Below are positions 9,301 through 15,889 of a stretch of 15,889 bases of DNA, piece by piece. Under the pieces are notes generated by a model that saw nothing but the letters and a program-made list of their open reading frames with translations, was not told the origin of the DNA and did not search any database. The first letter of the stretch is position 1. Each line of letters begins with the position of its first letter. Origin of the DNA: Chloromonas sp. AAM2 (lineage: Eukaryota > Chlorophyta > Chlorophyceae > Chlamydomonadales > Chlamydomonadaceae). The DNA lies in the NCBI GenBank assembly GCA_004335635.1, contig QAXH01005109.1, positions 1-15,889 on the forward strand, in the 5' to 3' direction. The position numbers and the translations under genes are program-made.

Positions 9301-11268
9301 TGAGCATCTGAGTCCAGCTGCAAGCCCTGTTGATTCATGGATCCATCCATGCAGGTCTCACTTGATCACAGGCACAGGCTTGCAGCAGTTGCTAAGAGCC
9401 ATAATGCACTGTTTGTCTTGCACCTCCCGGCAGGTGTTGTTCTGTTACGGCGGGCAGCCCAACTGGTGGCGCTACATCACATCCATGGCGGACAGGAGAC
9501 AGTTTGTGAAGAGCAGCTGTGTGGCGGTGTCGTTCATGACTGTCTTCTACGTCAGTGTGGCAGTAGTAGGGTGAGCAAGCAAGAAGTTTCAACTCTCAGG
9601 AACCCCCAGCTCGCCATGCGGTTCATGCCATTGGGCTATAGGGCTGTGTATTGGCAGGCTGGGTATGCCGCAAAATTCCATGAAAAGTAGGGCACCACAT
9701 GCAGAGGCTGCATGCCTTCTCTCTGGCTCTGTAGAGTCTGTGTGAAGCCTGTGTGGCTGTGTGCAGCCGAACAGGTTTGTGATGCCATGGCCGACAGTGC
9801 ATCATGCTTTCAACTGAGTGCGTGCAAGCATGAACTCATGCAGGATCACTGGGGTCTTCTATGGGGGCTTTGATTGCATCATTATGAATGGTACATGTCA
9901 CGCAATCTATCTGCTGTCATGTCTTGTGGGTAATTGCTGGCATAGCGTCATGCACTTTCCAATTACGCATACTGCTCTGGCGCGAAGGGTGCAGGGCTAC
10001 TCTTTCAGCCGTCTTATGTATTGCGCATGCTGTGTCACATTCAGGTACCTGGCCCTGGGCGACGACATCGACGTGTCGCAGGCGCTGACTTCCCTCCTGG
10101 CGGCCGACATGTGGACGGCCATCATGAACGCCGGGCTGTTCCTGCACTGCATATTCGCGTACCAGGTCAGGCAGTGGCGTCAAGGGCTGCCAAGCGATGT
10201 ACAAATGATGGACTCAAATTGCAAGAGCCTGAAGCACCAGCATGGGATAGATTCTCTTATGGGCAAACACATGGCTCGCATTACCAGGGAAAACGGATAT
10301 ACTTGGTGATATCATGTTATGTTGTCTATGTCTGCCATGTACACCCTGCAGATCAACATCAACGTGTGGACCTCCTCTGTCCTGGAGCTGGGCAGCTGTA
10401 CGCGGAATAACAGCCGCAGCCCAGAGTCCCCCAACAGCCTGTATGATGACAGTGTGTTCGAGCCACTCACACAACCCAACACCGCGGATGCCTACTCTCC
10501 CAGTCAACATGCCTGCCAAGCTTCAGGGGCCTACTCCTTTGCCCCTCAATACACAGGCCTCTTACCACCTAGTTCACCGCAGCAACAGCCAGTTGGTAAT
10601 GGCACGAAGGTCGCCTTGCTAGGAAGCTGTGGTGGGTGTGGCACGTGCCACACATGCACGGGGTCGTACGAGCAGGGCCTGCCTAAGGACGGTGAAGCGG
10701 AGTGTGGCAATCACGGCTGCAAGACGCGGGCATGGGGCACATGGGCGCTGCTCACGTGCGTGTGCATCGCGTCATGCGTGGTGGCATCCATGGCGTTTGA
10801 ATCGTGCTTCTCTACTGTGATGGCTGTGATCAGCGCATCTGGAGATGTCATGGCTCTGGTGAGTGGAATCGTTGAGTTTCTCATCCTGCCTGCAGATCTG
10901 ATGGCATTGCTTTGTTTTTGACAGTTTGAGGGAGATTCGGCCATCCTAACCAGCGACCCAGCAGCATCTGTGGTGAAGATGAGTTGCTGATGCAAGCCGG
11001 GTATTTGAATTGTGATCCCAACATCGCAAGGCGTGTACAGGCCATAAGCCCCATGCTGTTCCTGCAGCCGCTGACGCCTGTGGCCGTGTCTTGCCTGCAG
11101 TTGGGCCTGCCCTGCCTGCTCTCCCTCTACCTGCTCCACGACCAGCCCGCCTGGGAGCGCGGCCTGTGCTGGGTGGCGGTGGCGACCGCTGTGGTGCTCA
11201 GCTGCACAGGCATGTTCTCATCCATACAGCAGCTCATCGCCTCGTATGCCCAGGGGACAGGAGCGTGA
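6310..11268 (+). CDS. AAAP-family amino-acid transporter (Aa_trans), 12 exons, with Cys-rich loop
   Basis: Likely proton-coupled amino-acid transporter; substrate and membrane unknown. Exons: 6310-6334, 6541-6638, 7038-7166, 7606-7722, 8113-8187, 8553-8631, 8929-9038, 9234-9251 (micro-exon, tentative), 9434-9570, 10045-10165, 10352-10858, 11101-11268 (TGA 11266-11268); 527 residues. The start is chosen because ATG 6310 with a GTGAAT donor in phase 1 joins the acceptor at 6540 to give MSLSTPLLGDGASP, and no other start does this cleanly. TM1 about 19-40 (GDMFGLGQLTLPQ), TM2 about 49-68 after ARLGWLPG, TM3 95-117, TM5 154-174, then YGGQPNWWRY (222-231), a hydrophobic segment 244-266, FLHCIFAYQ (295-303) and three C-terminal helices. 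Between FAYQ...W and WALLTC lies a loop of about 115 residues with CGGCGTCHTC (396-405). Family assignment is strong. The micro-exon and last acceptor are the least certain joins. Confidence 0.85.
7451..7504 (+). repeat. Perfect alternating purine-pyrimidine tract in an intron
   Basis: Fifty-four consecutive bases alternate pyrimidine and purine without a break (TG-rich with CG, CA and TA steps), inside intron 7167-7605 of the first AAAP gene. A short GTGCA tandem run immediately precedes it (about 7435-7454). Such tracts are classic Z-DNA formers. Confidence 0.85.
7582..7604 (+). repeat. Second alternating tract, at the 3' splice site
   Basis: Twenty-three alternating purine/pyrimidine bases run directly into the CAG acceptor at 7603-7605, taking the place of a normal polypyrimidine tract. 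Confidence 0.8.
8830..8928 (+). repeat. Duplicated intron 3' end in the first AAAP gene
   Basis: TGGTACTGA...GACATACGCCTGCAG (about 8830-8865) is repeated in diverged form as TGGTACTGA...GATGTTTGCCTGCAG (about 8894-8928). Each copy carries a CTGA branch-point-like motif and an acceptor. The second copy is used in my model because it keeps the reading phase. Confidence 0.65.
9234..9251 (+). other. Putative 18-nt micro-exon of the AAAP gene
   Basis: Between GVMD (exon ending 9038, phase 0) and VLFCYGGQ (exon starting 9434, phase 0) the helix preceding YGG is short by about six residues. CATCAG|GTGGCAGGGTTTGCATTT|GTGGGG would add VAGFAF in frame, which makes a natural start to this helix. The donor GTGGGG is weak. 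If it is not an exon the protein is 521 residues. Confidence 0.45.
10628..10720 (+). other. Cysteine ladder in the long AAAP loop
   Basis: Codons 396-405 spell CGGCGTCHTC, four cysteines at strict three-residue spacing, followed by CGNHGC (421-426). The segment lies in a hydrophilic Ser/Pro/Gln/Asn-rich loop between two transmembrane helices of the transporter. The pattern can bind metal or form disulfides in other proteins; no function is shown here. Confidence 0.8.
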
Positions 11269-11415
11269 AGAGGAATGCACCAGCTCTGACATTTCAAGGA
11301 ACATTGTATGTATGAGACAGGCCAGGCGAAGAAGCAGGCACTGGACAGGTTTGGCCTGTGACGCCAAACACAGCATGCTCCCGCTTGTTGGTTACCGTGT
11401 GGTATCTATTGGCTG

Positions 11416-11420
11416 TGTAA
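11416..11420 (+). terminator. Probable polyadenylation signal of the first AAAP gene
   Basis: TGTAA lies 148 nt past the stop codon of the transporter, at the distance typical for green-algal 3' UTRs. Confidence 0.5.
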
Positions 11421-12789
11421 AGCGTCTACAGCTAGATGTACAAGGCGGCAGGTCAACTCAAGGCCTGCTGCCAGGCCTGCATCAGGGCTCCGCCTGCACA
11501 TTGTCATCGTCGCGCATCAGTCCTACTGAACTCGCACTTGTACGGCCACTCACGGCGTGACAGACTGTGACCTCCTGGTGATCCGCTGCTGCCTACTACT
11601 TTTCAGGGACTATACACCCAGCTCAAGGTAACTAACACGCTTGCAAGCGCTTGATGCCTTGCACTGTCCAGGGCAGGCCAATGGGGTCAGCTGTTGGCAC
11701 GAGCATGTAGGGAATGCCGGTTTTGAGGCCAGATGGGAGGCAGGAGTTTGCCAGTTCTGGGATAGTTTGTGTGAATAGGCCTGTATTAACAACATCACAG
11801 GACCCGGCATACACATCACAAACACACTGGTTCCAGTACCAGTCCAATTGTCCCAGACCATGGCTGTTGTGATGCGTATGCATTGTTTTGGAGCAGTCAG
11901 TGCTTTCCTCTGCACACAAATGGACATCAGTGTAGTGTGCCTCCGCCTTCCGCCCTCATGTGGCTCCAACTACCCTTTTGGTTCCTCTCTCATCTGGCCG
12001 TTTGCCTTGCCCTTTGCTTGCTTGCTTGTGGCCAACATTTGTCAAGCCACCAAAAGGCTGATGACGTGGGAGGCCTAACTCTCCAGAGTTGTTATTTGGG
12101 ACTATCTTCAGATGTCATATCTGCTGTTTCAAGGCACGTGCAATTCATGTGACAGGTGGTCGCGTGCATGTTTTGTGTTACAACAGGACTGCTATGTAAC
12201 AGAGGCATGTCATTTCAATCACCATGGTTGCACCAAGTCGCAGTGGATTTAGCTATCATGGGCGATGAGATGTGAGATTGTGCTCGGTATCCTGGTTGGA
12301 CCATTCCACAACAAGACAGGCACGGCGTTTGGCCATTTTGGACTTTGTTGATTCTTGTTGGTTTGAGCGCCTCATGCCAGTTGCTGCTGGTACAGGTGCT
12401 GCGAAGTTGGGCAAGATGTTTGCCAGAACTGGGACATGGGCAGTGAGTGACAGGTGACAGGTGACACCTCGCCACTCGCATAGGTCTGGTTGTGCAACTC
12501 TCGATGGCGGTCACTGGCAGGATGTCCTGCCGCTATGCCCTCCCAAAACGTGTCCTCGGTTGCAGCAGCATGCTTGCTGGCCCGTGGAATAATGTGATGT
12601 ATGGGTCCACGTTCTAGAGAGCCTGTTCTGGAGAGCCTCTTGAATGGGTCCTTGAGATTTTTAAAGTGGGTGCCCCGTTGATTATTTTTGAACGGGCCGT
12701 TCAGCTGCAGGGCAGCGCCTTAGTTGGAGCAGGACAGCTGCCACACCAGATCCATGGTGCGAAACATTCAATTGTCACAGTAAAATTGC
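11421..12789. other. Intergenic stretch with no supported gene
   Basis: Several 60-120-codon frames exist on both strands, but none gives a protein pattern I recognise or joins by consensus splice sites. A short tandem pair of a 14-bp unit lies at 12611-12638. The region separates the first AAAP gene's 3' end from the upstream region of the second. Confidence 0.5.
12611..12638 (+). repeat. 14-bp tandem pair in the intergenic region
   Basis: GTTCTAGAGAGCCT is followed directly by GTTCTGGAGAGCCT. An ATGGGTCC octamer flanks the pair at about 12601 and 12645. Confidence 0.8.
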
Positions 12790-12971
12790 CCAATCATCAT
12801 GGGCCAACTAATCTCAACGAACCTGCTGCTTTAATATACATGCAAACGTGGCAAGGCGTCAAGGAGCGTCAGCAGACTGCTTGCTTTGTTTGTTTATTAC
12901 GATGAGTACGATGAACCAGCGTTCGTCAGATTGACAAGGCCCAGTTCGGAACTCAGGCTTCGGAACTCAGA
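12790..12971 (+). promoter_or_regulatory. Candidate promoter and 5' UTR of the second AAAP gene
   Basis: CCAAT at 12790-12794 and a TATA-like TTAATATA at 12831-12838 stand about 180 and 135 bp upstream of the ATG at 12972. A perfect 12-bp direct repeat abuts the start codon. Spacing is compatible with a core promoter, but no transcription start is known. Confidence 0.35.
12945..12970 (+). repeat. 12-bp direct repeat just before the start codon
   Basis: TTCGGAACTCAG occurs at 12945-12956 and again at 12959-12970, separated by GC; the ATG of the second AAAP gene starts at 12972. Both copies would lie in the 5' UTR. Confidence 0.9.
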
Positions 12972-15726
12972 ATGGCCAGCGCGCTTGAAGATGGAGTTGG
13001 AGCGCCGCTGCTGCAGCCGTCTAGGCTATCACAGCGCAAGCAATTTGCTGATGAATACGGAGTAGGGCTACCAGGAGGCATTAATAACCTCTCCAAATGC
13101 ATTCTAGGCGCTGGCCTGTTGGCCATGCCACGCGCATTCTCGCTGCTTGGTGCGGGCTTTGGGACGCTTGCTCTCGCTGGAGTGGTGAGTACTGGCGTGT
13201 CCATGGGTTCCCAGTGTCCCATCTCCGCCCAGCTTCCAAGGTTCCGCCAACCTACCCTGAACATGGGTGACATGTGGGCTAAAGACTCTAGTTTTGTCGT
13301 ACAGTCAGGCTCATACAATCACTCACTGGAGTCCAAGGCAAACTATGATGTCCAGGAAGATAGACTAAAGGTACAACTGCTTTTTTTGTCCCGTGTGTCA
13401 GACCCTGTCTTATGCACAAGTCCATGCAGGCGCTTCTCACCACCTTCACCATCCAGCATGGCCTCATCAACCCCAGCATTACAACAGATCGGAAAGGGTC
13501 CTTGCGCCTGGGCACCTATTCAGCAGCGGTAGGTGGAGCTTAGCTACAGTTGTGCGCACATAGGCTTCATTCAGGCGGCGTCCAGGTCATAAAGGGCAGT
13601 CCATTGAGTTCACATGCAGCCAAGCATGTGTTGTCGATGTTATGCCCGTACAGCAGGTTCACCGGCCTGTCTCACGCATCACATGCCTTCAGTGTCCCTC
13701 TTGGATTTTTGCATGTGCAAATGCTGGAACACAGTTCCCACAGTCATCACTTCTGCAGCCACCGTTTCCTCGTCACATGTCGTGATTGTGCCAGTTATGG
13801 AAAACCGTTGTTTCAAAACCAAAAGCAAGGCGAGAGGTTCTCTCTGGGGCCAGGCGTCAAGGTGGCTTTTCTTGCAACAACCATTCACGTTGTTTGTCTG
13901 CGGTATTTCGGTTTTCTCTTGCACGCAGGCCCGGCACTGGGTGGGTCGAGGTGCTGAGCGGGTGCTCATCTTCATGATGGTCATCGGACTGCTCGGGTTT
14001 GAAGGTGCGCCGGACCACATGAATGCTCTGAGTTGCATGACATCATGAAACCATGGGGTTAGATGACCCATCAGTGGTGTCGGAGGCGGTCCATCCACCT
14101 GATCCAATAACAGCAGCTGAAGAAGGCAAGCTTGTGTTGTCTCTGTGCATTCGTGTCGGCTAAAGCCCCATTGGAAGCATTCTGAGCCGGGTCACCCAAC
14201 CATAACAGATGATCAGTGCGACCTACACCAAACTCAATCGGATGGTCTTTCCATGGTGTGTCACTTAAGCCTCTGACGTGGTGCTTGCACATTTGCAGCG
14301 ACACTCGAGTGCTACCCGTCAATCATATGCACTGCAGCATGAATCAACTGGGCCTAACCACCTTTCATGTTCAACCTTGGCACCACTCAATCCTTTGCCA
14401 TGACATTCTGAATGGTTCCCAAATGCACCGTCTGCACTATGCAGCTTCCTACCAGGACATCATTGCCGATGTCTTATTAGGCAACGGGCCCGACCGGCCG
14501 GGCATGCTGCCTAAGGACCTCCCCGAGGGGTCACACGGGGCCATGGTGCTGATCTGGCGCGGACTGCAGGACAGGCGCATGCTGCTGGGCCTCATCGTCA
14601 TCACAGTGATCGTTCCTCTGTAGGTCGGTTGCGCTTTGGGTCGGTTATGCTTTGGACCGGTCACTGGCCAGAGGGTGCATCACATGGGTGCAAGGCTCTC
14701 TTGCAAGTTCATCGCTCATCTTGTGGGTTGCAACGCTTTGATGTTGAGTTCACCAGCATGCCTGGTGCCTGAGCCTGAGTGCGTCGTTGAGCATCAAGTC
14801 ACACTCTACTTGCTTGGTTCTCCATCTGTGCAACTCATTTGGGTATCGCCGTTGGAAAGTGCGGCCGTCCTTCTTTCCTGCGACATGGTCATCATTTTTC
14901 GTCCTTCAGCCGTCCTTCTTTCCTGTGCATGTTTCCTATGCATGTTTCCTGTGCATGTTTCAATTATTTACGTGCTCATCATCAAGTGTGCTGTTGCCTT
15001 GTTTGTTCTGCCATGGTTTCCATGAAGATCCATGAAGCGTCACATGGGCAGTTTGTCAGCGGTCAACGCCGTGGGTCACCTCTCCCTCATAGCCTTTGTG
15101 GTGTCGCTCGTGTGGCTGGCGGTTGCGGCGGTTATAAAGGGCGTTGCTCACCCTGTGCCGTTTCTACCGGACTACGAACAGCTGGGCGAGGGGGCAGGGA
15201 TGCAGCTGGCCACTGGGTTTGGCACCTTGAGTGTGCTGCTGACTGCCAATGCATGTCATGCTAATGTGAGTGACTGCACTGCCATTGATAAACAATAGAC
15301 GACAACAGAGCAACCAGTATGCAAGCTTGTATGATGCAAGCTGGTATGATGCAAGCTGGTATGATGGGGCCGGTATGCAAGGGGATGGACCGGCAAGCCA
15401 GGGAAATGGGAAATGGAAGGCCGGGACAGTGAGTGTCGCATGTTTCTGCCCAAGCGCTGGCAGTTATCTGGCAGCGGCTCTTCTGCTGTGTATGTGTTGA
15501 AAGCTGGTGGAGTTGTATGTGTTTGCATCTATCTATCACATCCGACGGCATACATGGCCGCTTTTCCTGTGGCGTGACCGGCGTGTCTTTGGCTGGCTTC
15601 TCGCAGATACATCCCTTGATGTCAATTGTGAAGCCGTTCAGCCGGAGAACCGTCAACCAGATTCTGCTGTTCACAATCACCATCACAACTGCATATTACT
15701 ATGTGGTGATGGTTTGCTCATACATG
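12972..15726 (+). CDS. AAAP-family transporter, SLC38/vacuolar type, 3' partial
   Basis: Exons: 12972-13184, 13430-13528, 13929-14004, 14445-14619, 15028-15265, 15607-15726, then a GTGAGT donor at 15727; further exons lie beyond the window. The 307 residues seen cover about the first half to two thirds of the protein. The start ATG (context CAGAATGG) opens MASALEDGVGAPLLQ, then the hallmark first helix GGINNLSKCILGAGLLAMP (about 35-53), which matches SLC38 and plant AVT-type transporters. It continues with LLTTFTIQHG, LIFMMVIGLLGFEASYQDII, LLGLIVITVIVPLSMKR, HLSLIAFVVSLVWLAVAAV, GFGTLSVLLTANACHAN-IHPLM (the family's cytosolic-facing AY.CH.N block) and ILLFTITITTAYYYVVM. All phases agree. Family branch suggests amino-acid export from or import into an acidic compartment; the substrate is unknown. 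The acceptor at 15027 (ATGAAG) is weak. It differs clearly from the first AAAP gene, so the two are not recent duplicates. Confidence 0.87.
14864..14961 (+). repeat. Short direct repeats in an intron of the second AAAP gene
   Basis: A 17-bp sequence, GCCGTCCTTCTTTCCTG, occurs at 14864-14880 and 14909-14925. Three copies of a 13-bp unit, TGCATGTTTCCT plus one base, follow at 14926, 14939 and 14952 (the last partial). All lie in intron 14620-15027. Confidence 0.85.
15321..15365 (+). repeat. 15-bp tandem repeat, three copies
   Basis: GCAAGCTGGTATGAT is repeated at 15321-15335 (one base different), 15336-15350 and 15351-15365, within intron 15266-15606 of the second AAAP gene. Confidence 0.9.
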
Positions 15727-15766
15727 GTGAGTGGCACTGGGCTGGCAGTGTGACGGAGTGCAGGAG

Positions 15767-15889
15767 TGCATGACAGGGGCGCATGACAGGGGTGCATGAC
15801 AGGGGTGCATGACAGGGGTGCATGACAGGGGCGCATGACAGGGGCGCATGACAGGGGCGCATGACAGGGGCGCATGACAGGGGCGCATG
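15767..15889 (+). repeat. 13-bp minisatellite, at least nine copies, truncated by the window
   Basis: The unit is YGCATGACAGGGG. Nine full copies start every 13 bp from 15767 and a tenth is cut after six bases. The first base varies in the order T C T T T C C C C C; the other 12 positions are identical in every copy. The array sits 40 nt into the intron that follows the 15726 exon end. True copy number is unknown. Confidence 0.95.

Noticed and set aside
10319..10921. A 200-codon plus-strand frame that looks like a single gene
   Set aside because: Its first 11 codons are intron and its last 21 codons follow a GTGAGT donor. The middle (10352-10858) is one exon of the AAAP transporter.
11610..11969. 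Overlapping minus-strand frames in the intergenic region (for example LDWYWNQCVCDVYAG)
   Set aside because: No recognisable family and no splice partner. Two overlapping frames on the same strand are open, which suggests chance.
11751..12432. CCAGTTCTGG at about 11751 and CCAGAACTGG at about 12423 as a possible repeat
   Set aside because: Similarity is limited to about 16 bases and does not extend on either side.
1..15889. Transposons, tRNA, rRNA, CRISPR arrays or bacterial-style operons
   Set aside because: No terminal repeats with a transposase or reverse transcriptase frame, no tRNA-like folds noticed, no spacer arrays. The 13-bp and 15-bp repeats are directly tandem without spacers.

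Overview
This is an intron-rich nuclear segment from a eukaryote, most likely a green alga. The case rests on many short exons (about 70-500 nt) with introns of about 180-490 nt, 3' splice sites dominated by TGCAG, TGTAA motifs about 100-150 nt past the stop codons (the usual polyadenylation signal in green algae), and transporters of plant/algal AAAP type. The assignment is inference; species and class cannot be read from the window. No continuous ORF represents a gene here. I rebuilt the genes by joining exons whose splice sites, reading phase and protein-family motifs agree.

Layout. (1) 1-548: probable 3' flank of the trehalase gene, with a TGTAA at 445-441 on the minus strand. (2) 549-6119, minus strand: a GH37 trehalase in 11 exons, 655 residues as modelled, carrying both trehalase signatures and both catalytic carboxylates. 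One of its ten introns is GC-AG. (3) 6120-6309: a 190-bp gap between two divergent start codons, a candidate bidirectional promoter. (4) 6310-11268, plus strand: an AAAP (Aa_trans) amino-acid transporter in 12 exons, about 527 residues, with a roughly 115-residue loop that contains a C-x2-C-x2-C-x2-C ladder. (5) 11269-12971: intergenic, no convincing gene. (6) 12972-15726 and beyond, plus strand: a second AAAP transporter of the SLC38/vacuolar-exporter-like branch. Its first six exons (307 residues) lie here and the gene runs off the right edge inside an intron that carries a 13-bp minisatellite.

How the genes may work together (inference): trehalase hydrolyses trehalose to two glucose; the head-to-head AAAP gene, and a second AAAP gene downstream, would move amino acids across the plasma membrane or an organelle membrane. 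The shared promoter gap suggests that trehalase and the first transporter could respond to the same nutritional or osmotic cue. Nothing in the sequence proves co-regulation. I saw no mobile element, tRNA, rRNA or CRISPR array.
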